Assembly: GCA_031292015.1 (NCBI GenBank)
Contig: JARLHY010000127.1
Coordinates: 1 to 64,000, forward strand
DNA: 64,000 bases
Direction: 5' to 3'
Origin: Negativicutes bacterium
GTDB lineage: Bacteria > Bacillota_C > Negativicutes > Sporomusales_B > JARLHX01
The notes below the pieces were generated by a model, which was not told the origin of the DNA, made no database searches, and saw nothing but the letters and a program-made list of their open reading frames with translations. The position numbers were made by a program, and so were the translations under genes. Shown piece after piece: positions 35,459-44,780 of this stretch. How positions within the stretch are numbered: the stretch's first letter is position 1; every line of letters begins with the position of its first letter.

Positions 35459-36298
35459 TTATCCTTCTCCATAAAGCCGTTTCAGGTCTTCCTCGTTCAT
35501 GGTGAAACAGTGTTCCTTGACCGGGAATTCGCCGCTGTCGATCTCCCGGCAGTAGGAGTTGAAGGCGTCGACCATCGCCGGGCCAAGTTTGGCGTACTGC
35601 TTGACGAACTTGGGAACAAACTTGTCGAATATCCCGCAAAGATCGTAAGCGTTGAGACAATGCCCGTCGACATGAGGTCCGGCGCCGGTCCCGATGGTCG
35701 GAACGGTCAATTTCTCGGTAATCAGCTTGGCCAGAGGGGCCGGCACGCATTCCATCAATACCGAAAAAGCCCCGGCTTCCTGCAGTTTCAGGGCTTCGTT
35801 CATCAGCCGCTCGGCCGCTGCCGAGTCTTTGCCCTGGACCTTGAACCCGCCGAGCATGGAGACGGTTTGCGGCGTAAGCCCGATATGGGCCATGACCGGG
35901 ATACCGGCGTCAACGATGGCCTTGACTTTGTCGCATACCGCCAGTCCGCCTTCCAGCTTCACGCAGTCAGCGCCCTCTTTCAAAAGCTTGCCGGCATTGC
36001 GGACGGCTTCGTCGATGTTGATATAGGACATGAACGGCATGTCGGCTACGATCATGGTGTTCTTCGCCGCCCGTTTCACAGGCCGGAGGTGATAGACGAT
36101 CTCTTCCATGTTGACAGGCACCGTTGTGTCCAGGCCAAGCACTACCATCGCCAGCGAATCGCCCACCAGGATCATTTCCGCGTCCGAGCGGTCGATCATC
36201 GTGGCCATGGGATAGTCGTAGGCAACGATCATCTTGATTTTCTTGCCCTGCTCCTTGTACTGCTGAGCCTGGGGAATTGTCATCTTGGTTTTGCTCAT
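35459..36298 (-). CDS. panB: PanB-family hydroxymethyltransferase, copy 1
   Basis: Ketopantoate-hydroxymethyltransferase fold (TIM barrel of the PEP-mutase superfamily), which moves a hydroxymethyl group between methylene-THF and a 2-oxo acid. All key residues are kept: Asp47-Ser48 (LVGDSL), Asp86, Lys114 and Glu116 (VKLEGG), His138 (AHIGLTPQ) and Glu183 (MECVP). Length (279) is normal. GGAGGG precedes the ATG. It is followed by the LarA-family gene and preceded by a two-component system; panC and panD are not seen. A catabolic, reverse role is therefore more likely than pantothenate synthesis, but the latter is not excluded. Confidence 0.82.
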   Translation of the reverse strand: MSKTKMTIPQAQQYKEQGKKIKMIVAYDYPMATMIDRSDAEMILVGDSLAMVVLGLDTTVPVNMEEIVYHLRPVKRAAKNTMIVADMPFMSYINIDEAVRNAGKLLKEGADCVKLEGGLAVCDKVKAIVDAGIPVMAHIGLTPQTVSMLGGFKVQGKDSAAAERLMNEALKLQEAGAFSVLMECVPAPLAKLITEKLTVPTIGTGAGPHVDGHCLNAYDLCGIFDKFVPKFVKQYAKLGPAMVDAFNSYCREIDSGEFPVKEHCFTMNEEDLKRLYGEG

Positions 36299-36365
36299 AA
36301 TGTCACGCCCTCCTGTTTGTTGTCAGAATAACTGTCCTCATCGTAGCTTTTATTGGTCGAACCTG

Positions 36366-36371
36366 ATTATA
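36366..36371 (-). promoter_or_regulatory. -10 box for panB1-larA
   Basis: TATAAT on the minus strand lies 67 bases before the panB1 start, in the gap after the response-regulator gene. The sequence 17 bases upstream (GGAAA) is a poor -35, as expected for an activator-dependent promoter. Confidence 0.45.
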
Positions 36372-36396
36372 CCTTTGGGTAATTTTGCTTTCCGCA

Positions 36397-37968
36397 TTAG
36401 ATTTTTTGTCGAGTATTACCACTGATAAACTGGCTCGGGGTCGCTTTGTGATACTTTTTAAACACGCTGCAGAAATAGCTGGCGTCATGGATTCCTATCC
36501 GGTGGGCAACCTCTGCTACCGTATATTTGCCCATGGTCAGCAGGCTTTTTGCTTTTTGCAGGCGATAACTGTTCAGAAAACTGGAAAATCCCTGTCCCGT
36601 ATATTTTTTGAAAATCCGGCTGAAGTAACAGGGGCTGAGATATAGCTTGCTTGCCACCACCTCCAGATTCAGGTCCTGCTGATAATTGTGCCGGATGAAC
36701 TGAACGGCCCACTTGACCGCCCGTTCGGCGTCATTGTCGCTGGACCCGCGAACACTTGCCGCCAAACTGTCCACCAGGTTCGCCACAACCAGCCGGATTT
36801 GGCTGACAGTCTCGGCCTGCCCGGTTTCTTCCTGGAGCTTGGTGCGCATTGTAGCCGGCTGAGCTTCCTCGGTAAGACCGGCGAGCTCATGGGCTATCGC
36901 TGCGAATAAATCGGTCAGGGTCTGCAAAACCAGTTCCCGGGAAGCTCCAAACGATTTCAGCTGATCCAGCAGCTCCCCTGCTACAGTCGCGGCCGTGGTC
37001 TCCCCCGGTGAAAACAGCAGACTCACCATGCGTTCACTGAGACCCTTGATATCCAGTACAATGTTGTTATATATCTGATATCTCGCTTTGACAGTATCGG
37101 CACAACGGATCTGGGCTTCCTCCCAAAATCTCGCAGCCTCGGCCTCCCGCAAAACCAGGCGCAGAACCGTCTCGATGCCGGCGACGCCGTCGATCGGCAG
37201 CACGCAGCCGGCAACTCCGGCCGGAGCCTGCCGGGACCAATCGGCGATCAAGCCATTTAGAGCGACCATCGCTTCGGTCAGCGGTTCACGCCCCCAGACG
37301 ATTACCTGCCCCCCGGGCAGCATTGACACGTGTTTCACGGCGCTTAACTGCCTGATCTTTCTGGTCAGCGAGTTTAGCTGGTATTCTTCCGCTATCACGA
37401 CGTCCCCGCGCAGTATGTAACCGGCGAAAACCCATTGCACACCGGCAAGCGGACTCAACCTGCCGCGAAGCATTTGGTTCGTCTTACCGGGCCGAAGTCC
37501 CGCCAATTCCAGGACAAGCCGGTCCAGGCCGTCCTCGCCGGCTTTTTTCGCCAATACATTCATCCTGGCCTGGCGCCGCTGATTCAGCCGCTCCCGCGCC
37601 GCGCGCTTGACGCCTTTCATTAATACTTCCGCCATGGCTTCAGGATTCATTGGCTTTAACAAATAGTCTTCAACACCGATTTTTATCGACTGATGAGCAT
37701 AGGCGAATTCGCCATGAGCAGTCAAAATATAGATCTTCGTGCCGGGATATTTTGTTTTGATCCGTCTGGCGGCTTCCAAACCGTCCATGATCGGCATGTT
37801 GATGTCCATGATGACAAAATCCGGCTGACAATTTTCGGTCAGGGCTACCGCTTCCTCGCCGCTTCCTGCCTCGCCGCAGACGGTAAAAGGCAGTTTATAG
37901 TTTGTAATCAGCCAGCGCAAAAATCTGATTTCGGCCGGTTCGTCATCCACAATCATCAGCTTATACAT
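36397..37968 (-). CDS. YesN-type response regulator with AraC output
   Basis: Cytoplasmic response regulator of 523 residues. The receiver domain (about 1-120) has the acidic pair Asp8-Asp9, phospho-acceptor Asp55 (VIMDINMP) and conserved Lys in YLLKPMNP. A long middle region (about 130-410) of unknown fold follows, then two AraC-type helix-turn-helix motifs at the C terminus (NLEVVASKLYLSPCYFSRIF and VAEVAHRIGIHDASYFCSVF). Its start overlaps the end of the kinase gene by 13 bases, so they form a pair. The next genes downstream are panB1 and the larA-like gene, whose promoter has a poor -35 box, which fits activation by this protein. Confidence 0.88.
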   Translation of the reverse strand: MYKLMIVDDEPAEIRFLRWLITNYKLPFTVCGEAGSGEEAVALTENCQPDFVIMDINMPIMDGLEAARRIKTKYPGTKIYILTAHGEFAYAHQSIKIGVEDYLLKPMNPEAMAEVLMKGVKRAARERLNQRRQARMNVLAKKAGEDGLDRLVLELAGLRPGKTNQMLRGRLSPLAGVQWVFAGYILRGDVVIAEEYQLNSLTRKIRQLSAVKHVSMLPGGQVIVWGREPLTEAMVALNGLIADWSRQAPAGVAGCVLPIDGVAGIETVLRLVLREAEAARFWEEAQIRCADTVKARYQIYNNIVLDIKGLSERMVSLLFSPGETTAATVAGELLDQLKSFGASRELVLQTLTDLFAAIAHELAGLTEEAQPATMRTKLQEETGQAETVSQIRLVVANLVDSLAASVRGSSDNDAERAVKWAVQFIRHNYQQDLNLEVVASKLYLSPCYFSRIFKKYTGQGFSSFLNSYRLQKAKSLLTMGKYTVAEVAHRIGIHDASYFCSVFKKYHKATPSQFISGNTRQKI

Positions 37969-39581
37969 TCGAGCTCCCCGCCCTTGTCGCTGCTATATGG
38001 GATTTCAATGATTACCTTTGTTCCCTGCCCGCGGCCGGTCTCGATGGTAAAGGTCGAACGGTCGCCGTAGTAGTGCTTGAGCCTACGATGGATATTCTTC
38101 AAGCCTATACCCTCATGCATTGTCATGCCTGCGCCGGAATTCCTGAGGGTTTTCATGCTGTTGACGACATTTTCCGGCACCCCGGCGCCGTTGTCGGCCA
38201 CTTCAATGATCGCCCGGTCACCGGCAAGACGTCCGCTGATGACAAGGCGCCCCGGCTGGCGGATATTCTTGAAACCATGCTGGATGGCGTTTTCGACCAA
38301 AATCATCAGCATCATGAACGGAACCCGCACATTCATGACATCCGGACTCAGATCGACTTCCACTTCAAAGCGGTCAGGAAACCGGGTTTGTTGGATATGC
38401 AAGTAGTCTTTTATATAGGTCATTTCGTCGCTGACAGTGACCAGATTCTGATTGTCCCCCAGACTGCGGCGCAACATGTTCGCCAAGGCATACGTCAGTG
38501 ACGCCGCCGTTTCAGCTCCCTCCATCATCGACATCTGAGCGATGGTGTTCAGGGTATTGAATAAAAAGTGGGGATTGACCTGAGATTCCAACAGCTTCAG
38601 GCGAGCTTCGCTAAGGGCAGTTTCCAGTTCCGCCTGACGGCGCTTTTCCTCCATCAGGCTGAGTTTGTAGGAGCTGATCTGCTGTTCGCGGGCCGAATGG
38701 ATAATCATTTGCACCAGGGAGGCCCCCACCAGCGACAAGGTCTCCGCCACCGACTGGAGATGGTTGCGGTTGATGATCTCCAGCTCACGATAGGCCTTTC
38801 GGGAAAAATCAAGGTCATTGGCTGCAAAGACCGTCTCAAGGTCCTGCTGCTCGTCGGCTGAGGGGGGAATCGCCCGACCGTAGCCGCACCCCAGGTAACC
38901 CAGGATGCGATCATTGATGATGATCGGCGACTGAATGGTATATACCCCGAACACACAGTGGGAAACCGACAGCGCTTTGCCGCCGTCGAGAGTGCAGCAA
39001 GAGGTGTTCAAGATGCAGTCGCCCTTTTTCCGCTTTAGACAGAGGGTGCAAAAGTCCGGAAAATGTTTGGGCGAAGTGAGCAGCTTGCCGTTCGGATCAA
39101 TCAGGGTGACCGCAAGGCGCACACTTTTGGCAAATTTGTCGCTGATGGCTTCCAGATTGATCAGCTGGGAAACTTCCTTCAGGTCAATGTCGTCAATTCC
39201 CGATGGTTCGCCCAGGTCGATCGGCAAGGTGGGGTAGACGATACTCATCATCCTGGCGATTTCACCGGAAACATTCAAAATACAGTGCTCGCCGCCGGCG
39301 GGAATATAACCTACCTTGCCTTTGCGCAAGACGATTTTACGGCCGTTGCACCAGTGGACAGACTCACCATCCAGCCCGAAAATAATCTCTTCGTAGCCGG
39401 GATGAGCGTGGGTTTTCTGCTCGGTATTCGGATAAATATTGACAATGGACACCGTCCGCTGCAATTTGCGCGCGTTTGGATCCAACTGAAGCCAGTAAGA
39501 CTCACCCCATGAATAGTATTGTTCGTCAACGATTTTTAAATCGAAACTGGACTCGATCTCCCGGCGCAAAACCTCTGTCAT
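37956..39581 (-). CDS. Soluble histidine kinase with cupin and PocR sensor domains
   Basis: Sensor kinase of the LytS/YesM group, 541 residues, with no membrane segment. The N terminus is a small cupin (about 40-112; KTHAHPGYEEIIFGLDGES). A PocR ligand-binding domain follows (about 135-275) with the cysteine cluster DFCTLCLKRKKGDCILNTSC, then a coiled coil. The His_kinase motif SQVNPHFLFNTLNTIAQM lies near residue 345, and the ATPase domain contains NAIQHGF and GIGLKNIHRRL. PocR in Salmonella senses 1,2-propanediol. The signal here is probably a small polyol or hydroxy acid in the cytoplasm. It is paired with the response regulator downstream. Confidence 0.85.
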   Translation of the reverse strand: MTEVLRREIESSFDLKIVDEQYYSWGESYWLQLDPNARKLQRTVSIVNIYPNTEQKTHAHPGYEEIIFGLDGESVHWCNGRKIVLRKGKVGYIPAGGEHCILNVSGEIARMMSIVYPTLPIDLGEPSGIDDIDLKEVSQLINLEAISDKFAKSVRLAVTLIDPNGKLLTSPKHFPDFCTLCLKRKKGDCILNTSCCTLDGGKALSVSHCVFGVYTIQSPIIINDRILGYLGCGYGRAIPPSADEQQDLETVFAANDLDFSRKAYRELEIINRNHLQSVAETLSLVGASLVQMIIHSAREQQISSYKLSLMEEKRRQAELETALSEARLKLLESQVNPHFLFNTLNTIAQMSMMEGAETAASLTYALANMLRRSLGDNQNLVTVSDEMTYIKDYLHIQQTRFPDRFEVEVDLSPDVMNVRVPFMMLMILVENAIQHGFKNIRQPGRLVISGRLAGDRAIIEVADNGAGVPENVVNSMKTLRNSGAGMTMHEGIGLKNIHRRLKHYYGDRSTFTIETGRGQGTKVIIEIPYSSDKGGELECIS

Positions 39582-39730
39582 AATGTCACCTGTCCGCTTT
39601 TATTGGAGTGGCGTGCAGCTATTTTATATGCCATGATTCGCGGCGGGCAGCGATAATCCCTGCCAGGCCGCCGGCCGCCAAACCCACTGCGCCGCAGTCC
39701 CATCGGGGTATTTCGCGGCAGAGGGGAAAA

Positions 39731-39766
39731 AGCAAAAACATACCCGCTCACGGGCATGTTTTTGCT
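39731..39766 (-). terminator. Intrinsic terminator after MFS copy 1
   Basis: A 16-bp stem with one mismatch (39731-39746 with 39751-39766) is followed on the minus strand by TTTTT. It separates the MFS gene from the kinase-regulator genes downstream. Confidence 0.8.
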
Positions 39767-39781
39767 TGGCGCAGCCTTTTT

Positions 39782-41089
39782 CTAACCTTTCAGGTCAGCC
39801 TTGCCGATGACTGCATCTTTCGCCGGAATAGCCAGCACAGACAGTGTCGCCAGCAGCGCAAAGGCCGCCAGGAAATACATTCCACCCGTGGTGGAACCTG
39901 TTGCGTCTTTGATAAACCCAACAGCATACGGCCCAAAGAAACCGCCCAAATTGCCTGTTGAGTTGATGATGGCGATGCCGACAGCCGCCGTTCCCTCGCT
40001 CAGGAAGATATTCGGCAGGGTCCAGAAGGTGCCGACAAAGCAATAGATACCTGCGGTGCTGACGCAGATCCACAGCAGCGACAGCCACAAATCAGTGGTC
40101 ATTGTCAAGGCAATCAGACCGAAGAACGCGACTGAAATCGGCAACGCCACATGATAGCGGCGCTCCTGGGTTTTGTCCGAATGTCTCGCCACCAATACCA
40201 TGGCAATAACGCCGCAGACATAGGGAATCATCGAGATAAGGCCGATCTGGGTGTTGGTGATGACTTTGGACAGCGCCCGCAGAAGCTGCGGCATCCACAT
40301 GCCCAGGCCATACAGGGCGATGACATAGCAAAGATAACTGAAGGCAAGATGCCATACCCGGAACTGACCGAACACCGCCCACTTGTTGACAGGCATCTTG
40401 GCCGACTTTGCGTCGTGTTCTGATTTCAGCTCATTACAAAGCCAGTCTTTTTCTTCCTGGGTGAGAAATTTAGCCTGTTCCGGCCGGTCGGTCATGACCC
40501 CCAGAGTTACAATTCCCAGCACGACCGCAGGGATACCCTCGATAACGAAGAGCCACCGCCAGCCAGGCATGCCGAACCACTGAACATTGTCCATGATCCA
40601 GGTGGAAACAGGTCCGGCGACGATGTTGGCCAGCGCCATGCCGCACATAAACACCGCCACCGTCTTGCCCAGATGCCTGGCCGGGAACCAGAAGGTAAGG
40701 TACAAAATCATACAGGGGTAGAAACCGGCTTCAGCGATGCCGAGCAAAAACCGCAAAATCCCCACATGAGTGGCAGTCTGGGCATAGCCGGTAAGGATAG
40801 TGACGATACCCCAGCTGATGAGGATGCGGGCAATCCAGATGCGGGCGCCGATTCTATGCATGAGAACATTGCTGGGAACCTCGAAAAAGAAATAGGCGAT
40901 AAAAAAGATCCCGGCAAGCATACCAAAGGCACTGGCGCTAATCCCCAGGGCTTTGTTCATTTCAAGAGCGGCGAAACCGATGTTTACCCGGTCCAACATG
41001 GCTACGATGTAAAGAAGCATGATATAAGGCACAAGTCGCCACCGCAGCTTACTCATCAGTTTCTCTTCGCTGAACGCAGAATTGACCAT
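39782..41089 (-). CDS. MFS organic-acid transporter (ACS family), copy 1
   Basis: Proton-coupled importer of the anion:cation symporter branch, whose known members carry galactonate, glucarate, tartrate, phthalate and similar acids. The 435-residue protein has 12 predicted helices, the helix-1 signature AMLDRVNIGFAALEMNKALG and a central cytoplasmic loop around DRPEQAKFLTQEEKDWLCNE. It is nearly the same as the protein at 54983-56305 along its entire length. GGGGGAT precedes the ATG. It lies upstream of the kinase/panB1/larA genes and probably brings in their substrate. Confidence 0.87.
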   Translation of the reverse strand: MVNSAFSEEKLMSKLRWRLVPYIMLLYIVAMLDRVNIGFAALEMNKALGISASAFGMLAGIFFIAYFFFEVPSNVLMHRIGARIWIARILISWGIVTILTGYAQTATHVGILRFLLGIAEAGFYPCMILYLTFWFPARHLGKTVAVFMCGMALANIVAGPVSTWIMDNVQWFGMPGWRWLFVIEGIPAVVLGIVTLGVMTDRPEQAKFLTQEEKDWLCNELKSEHDAKSAKMPVNKWAVFGQFRVWHLAFSYLCYVIALYGLGMWMPQLLRALSKVITNTQIGLISMIPYVCGVIAMVLVARHSDKTQERRYHVALPISVAFFGLIALTMTTDLWLSLLWICVSTAGIYCFVGTFWTLPNIFLSEGTAAVGIAIINSTGNLGGFFGPYAVGFIKDATGSTTGGMYFLAAFALLATLSVLAIPAKDAVIGKADLKG

Positions 41090-41418
41090 AACTTGATCCC
41101 CCTTTTATTGAACTATTTGACGATAGATAACTTTCAGACAATTTTTGGTCTTTCTCTCCCCCCTATGTGCCAGAGCCATACAGTTCAATTACTACTGCTT
41201 CATACCGAACAAATTATCATGGCAAAATACATGCTTCTTCTGCTACTGCCCGGACTTTTGCTTTTAACGTTGATAACTCTGAAAATTTTTGCTGCCCCCC
41301 CGGGGTCCTTTTGCTATTATTACAGCCCTGGGGAAAAGGCGCCTTATGCTCACCGCGCCTTTTCCCCGGGCGTTACCTACCGGGCTGGATGCTTTGTCAA
41401 TCCGCTGTGTTTCAGATC
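41090..41418. other. Intergenic region with strong hairpin
   Basis: 329 bases between the ilvD-like gene and MFS copy 1. GCCCTGGGGAAAAGGCGC (41325-41342) pairs with 41355-41371, leaving a 12-base loop, but no T run follows on the minus strand. The AT-rich part near 41100-41290 should hold the MFS promoter; I cannot assign boxes. Confidence 0.5.
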
Positions 41419-43095
41419 CTACCTTTTGAAAACCGCTCCGGCCATCGCGGAGGTTACAAGGCGGGCGTATCTGTCAAGGTAGCTTCCCGGCTTGACGTGT
41501 TCCTGTTTCGGCTGGACCCAGGCCGCCTTTCTTCTCGCCATTTCCTCGGCGCTGACCCGCAGTTGGACCGTCCCGGCGGGAATGTCAATTTCGACGATGT
41601 CGCCTTCGGCGATGAGAGCGATCGGCCCGCCATCAGCCGCCTCGGGTGAAATATGGCCTATCGCCGCCCCGGCCGTCGCGCCGGAAAATCGGCCGTCGGT
41701 GATAAGGGCGACTTCCTTGCCGAGTCCCATCCCAACGATGGCGGCGGTGGGTGTCAGCATCTCGCGCATTCCCGGCCCGCCCTTGGGGCCTTCGTAGCGG
41801 ACGACGACAACGTCGCCGGGATTGATTTTGCCGCCATAAATCGCCGCCACTGCCGGTTCCTCCTGATCGAAAACCCGGGCCGGACCCGTGTGCCGAAGCA
41901 TCTCCGGGGCCACGGCCGCGCTCTTGCAGATAGCCCCTTCCGGAGCAAGGTTACCGTAGAGGATTTGCAGGCCGCCTTTTGCCGAATAAGGCTCGGCCAT
42001 CGGCCTGATCACGTTACTGTTGATCACCCGGGCGTCTTTCACGTTTTCCCTGATGGTTTTTCCTGTCACAGTCAGCGCGTTTTCGTGCAAAAGCCCGCTT
42101 GCAGCCAGCTGATTCATGAGGGCCGCGATGCCGCCGGCGCAGTGGACGTCGGCCGGATAGTGCCCGCCGGCTGCCGGTCTCATTTTGACGAGGTGAGGGA
42201 TTTCCTGGGCCTTCCGGGCAAAGGTATTGATATCGAAGTCGATTCCCGCTTCCTGGGCAAGAGCGGTCAGATGCAGCACCGTGTTGGTGGAACCGCCGAT
42301 AGCCAGATCGACGGCGATGGCGTTTTCGATGGCGTCCAGGGTAATGATGCTTGAGGGGAGGATGTCCTTCTCGTACAGCTCCATGATTTTCATGCCCGTT
42401 TCTTTCGCCAGGGCGAGCCTTCTGCCGGTCGCAGCCGGAACGGCGCTGCCTGGCAGCACCATCCCCAGGGCCTCGGCCAGAAAATTCATCGAGTTCGCCG
42501 TCCCGAGCAGATTGCAGGCGCCACAGCCCGGCAAAGCGTCGCGCTCTCTGCGGCCCAGCTCTTCGAGAGTGATAATGCCCCGCGCGACATCGCCCTGGGC
42601 GGCCATCAGATCGGTGTAGCCGATTTCTGCCCCGTCCACACAGCCTGTGGCCATCGGTCCGCCGCTGATCATAATGGCGGGGATATTCAGCCGGACTGCG
42701 GCCATGAGCAGGCCGGGAGTTATTTTGTCGCAGTTGGTGACAAGGACCATGGCGTCATACTGGTGAGCGTTGACCATACATTCCACCGAATCGCAGATCA
42801 GTTCGCGGCTGGCCAGCGGATAATGCATGCCATAGTTTCCCTGGGCGATCCCGTCGCAGATCGCTATTGTCGGAAACTCGACCGGCGTGCCTCCTGCGGC
42901 GATAACGCCTTCTCTGACCGCTTTGGCGATGCTGTCAAGATGAACGTGTCCCGGCATGGTCTCATTCTGGGTGTTGACAATCGCCACCAGCGGCTTTTCC
43001 AGGTCTTGCGGCAAAAATCCCATCGAGTAGTACAGCGCCCGGTGGGTCGCCCTTTCCAGCCCTTTCGTCGTTATGTGACTGCGCATCTTTTTCAT
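41419..43095 (-). CDS. IlvD/EDD-family dehydratase, copy 1
   Basis: Iron-sulfur dehydratase that turns a 2,3-dihydroxy acid into a 2-oxo acid. The 558-residue protein carries the cluster cysteines in [10 protein letters not shown] (near 120) and [16 protein letters not shown] (near 190), the metal-binding carbamoyl-lysine region, and the C-terminal active-site block [20 protein letters not shown]. Length and motifs match IlvD more than the longer sugar-acid enzyme YjhG. No ilvB, ilvC or ilvE is near; instead a larA-like gene lies upstream on the same strand. A sugar-acid substrate is more likely than dihydroxyisovalerate, but this is inference. The ATG at 43095 is chosen over 43116 because GGGAGA precedes it. 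Confidence 0.85.
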   Translation of the reverse strand: MKKMRSHITTKGLERATHRALYYSMGFLPQDLEKPLVAIVNTQNETMPGHVHLDSIAKAVREGVIAAGGTPVEFPTIAICDGIAQGNYGMHYPLASRELICDSVECMVNAHQYDAMVLVTNCDKITPGLLMAAVRLNIPAIMISGGPMATGCVDGAEIGYTDLMAAQGDVARGIITLEELGRRERDALPGCGACNLLGTANSMNFLAEALGMVLPGSAVPAATGRRLALAKETGMKIMELYEKDILPSSIITLDAIENAIAVDLAIGGSTNTVLHLTALAQEAGIDFDINTFARKAQEIPHLVKMRPAAGGHYPADVHCAGGIAALMNQLAASGLLHENALTVTGKTIRENVKDARVINSNVIRPMAEPYSAKGGLQILYGNLAPEGAICKSAAVAPEMLRHTGPARVFDQEEPAVAAIYGGKINPGDVVVVRYEGPKGGPGMREMLTPTAAIVGMGLGKEVALITDGRFSGATAGAAIGHISPEAADGGPIALIAEGDIVEIDIPAGTVQLRVSAEEMARRKAAWVQPKQEHVKPGSYLDRYARLVTSAMAGAVFKR

Positions 43096-43208
43096 CCCGC
43101 CATCTCCCTTTATCAATTTTTCACCAGTGCCTTTAAGTCATCTGCTGTGAGCCTCTGCCCCGCTTTTTGCGCCTGCGGATATCCGGCCTGCGGTTCCTCC
43201 GGCAAAAT

Positions 43209-43248
43209 AAAATACTGTCCCGACATCTTTCGCTTGAGACAGTATTTT
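43209..43248. repeat. 11-bp inverted repeat between two catabolic genes
   Basis: AAAATACTGTC (43209-43219) and GACAGTATTTT (43238-43248) form a perfect repeat with an 18-base spacer. On the minus strand it is followed by TTTTATTTTG, so it could end the larA2 transcript. It could also be an operator for the ilvD1 gene. Confidence 0.5.
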
Positions 43249-43352
43249 GACAAAACAAGGTTCTCACCTTCGCACATATTTGTCTTCCCGATGTAGATTT
43301 CTTGTCAGATTTGCAGCTGTCGATTCCTGCGTACAGCTTTCGCCCCAAGAGG

Positions 43353-44615
43353 CTACAGCAGGGTACCGTCCGCTGCGAAGCGCATCGTCAAAGGCTTGCC
43401 GAGGATTTCGACATCACGGTTGTCGCCCGCTTCGGCTAACAGAGTATCGGAAATTTCAATCTCGCCAAGAGCCAGCGTATTCTTGATCCGGACCACCTTA
43501 TGCCGTCCGGGTTCGACCAAAACGCAGGTTTTCAGCGCGACGGCAATGGCTTCCCGGTCATTGTCCATCGTCATCGGTACTTTCACCGTTCCGAGCACGA
43601 TCTTAGACGTAAAGGCGTTCATATACCCTTTCACCGGATCGATCTTGGAAACCAGGCGCCGGGTTGTCACGTCGGCCATGCCGACGCCCAGCGCATTGCC
43701 GTGCGTCTCGGGGGTAAGATCGAGCACGGCCAGCCGCTGGTAAACCGGTCCTCCTGTGAGGTCAACGGCATAACGGCCCGTGATGTTCGGGTCCATACCG
43801 TCGCCGCTGATATTTTTTCCCAGTTGTTCGACAATCAGGACGTCAAAGCGGTCGAATAAGATGCGGGGCATGAGTCCCCAGGCCTTTTGCAGCAGCTCCG
43901 GCTCCCGCCCTTCAATCTGATCCGTCGGCACGGCCTCAATGATCGCCGGCTGGTCATAGGCGTTTTCGACGATCGCCAGCCCCATAAGGACAGGCAACTT
44001 GTTGCATATGATACGAAAGTTTTCCAGGAGCAGCGGCCCAAAACCGTCTACGCTGAACCGGGCGTGCAGCGCATCGGCTCCCCGCTGTTTGCCGCCGCCG
44101 ATGGAAATCATTTTGACCAAACCGCTCTCGAAGCGGTAGCGAAAGGCGGTGTGCGGCTTGACGCGTCCGATGGCGATAATTCCGTCGGCATGTGCGGCGT
44201 TCCGGTCGAAATAAACCGGCGAACCCGAATCCAGGCTCCCAAGCTCCACCGTCTCCAGCGAAGAAAGAATCGGCGCGCCAATCCGTTCTTCGGTAATGCC
44301 GAAGCCGCGCAGTACTTCGATTTGCCCTTCCGCAGTCGCGCCGCCGTGACTGCCCATGGCCGGCACGACGAACGGGACAGCCTGCCGCCGCTTCAATTCC
44401 CGCACGGCAGCTGTGACGATCTCGTCTATTTTTGCTATTCCCCGGCTTCCAACCAATACCGCGACCCGATCTCCCGGCTTAATAAGCTGATGGATCTCCG
44501 GCCGGGAAAATTGTCCGGTCACCGCGGCGTCGACATCCGCCAGGCATGCTTCGGCAAATTTCTGCCGAATTTTGACCATCCTGGGAAAAGCCATATCCAG
44601 ATACTCGTCCAGCAA
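43353..44615 (-). CDS. LarA-like (DUF2088) protein, second copy
   Basis: A 420-residue protein of the LarA superfamily but of another branch than the copy at 34103. It has the signatures VGSRGIAKIDEIV, FVVPAMGSHGGATAEGQ (about 92-108) and GRVKPHTAFRYRFESGLVKM (about 152-171), and a long C-terminal domain. Whether it uses the nickel-pincer cofactor is not certain; the family is thought to include isomerases of hydroxy acids. It starts with TTG, 5 to 6 bases after GGAGGGG; the next ATG (44594) has no ribosome site. It lies between the GntP permease and the ilvD1 gene, so a sugar-acid isomerase role fits. Confidence 0.75.
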   Translation of the reverse strand: MLDEYLDMAFPRMVKIRQKFAEACLADVDAAVTGQFSRPEIHQLIKPGDRVAVLVGSRGIAKIDEIVTAAVRELKRRQAVPFVVPAMGSHGGATAEGQIEVLRGFGITEERIGAPILSSLETVELGSLDSGSPVYFDRNAAHADGIIAIGRVKPHTAFRYRFESGLVKMISIGGGKQRGADALHARFSVDGFGPLLLENFRIICNKLPVLMGLAIVENAYDQPAIIEAVPTDQIEGREPELLQKAWGLMPRILFDRFDVLIVEQLGKNISGDGMDPNITGRYAVDLTGGPVYQRLAVLDLTPETHGNALGVGMADVTTRRLVSKIDPVKGYMNAFTSKIVLGTVKVPMTMDNDREAIAVALKTCVLVEPGRHKVVRIKNTLALGEIEISDTLLAEAGDNRDVEILGKPLTMRFAADGTLL

Positions 44616-44726
44616 ACTGCTCCCCTCCGCTTCTTTGTTCCTTTGATAAAATGTTCGCTGTCTTTAAAGGGTGACCTACGGATTTTCTTGACCAGCGATA
44701 TCATTTTTTTGTCGTGGTAAGACGAA

Positions 44727-44752
44727 GGACTCACTTTTCGCAAAGTGAGTCC
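44727..44752 (-). terminator. Hairpin after gntP-like gene
   Basis: A perfect 11-bp stem, GGACTCACTTT (44727-44737) with 44742-44752, has a 4-base loop 28 bases past the permease stop. The minus-strand tail TTCGTCTT is a weak T run. Confidence 0.5.
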
Positions 44753-44780
44753 AAAGGGAAAATTGACCAGCTGATCATTA

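Noticed and set aside
34112..36331. A 739-residue plus-strand frame opposite the larA and panB1 genes
   Set aside because: It mirrors the third-position GC bias of two well-conserved genes and shows no recognisable domain.
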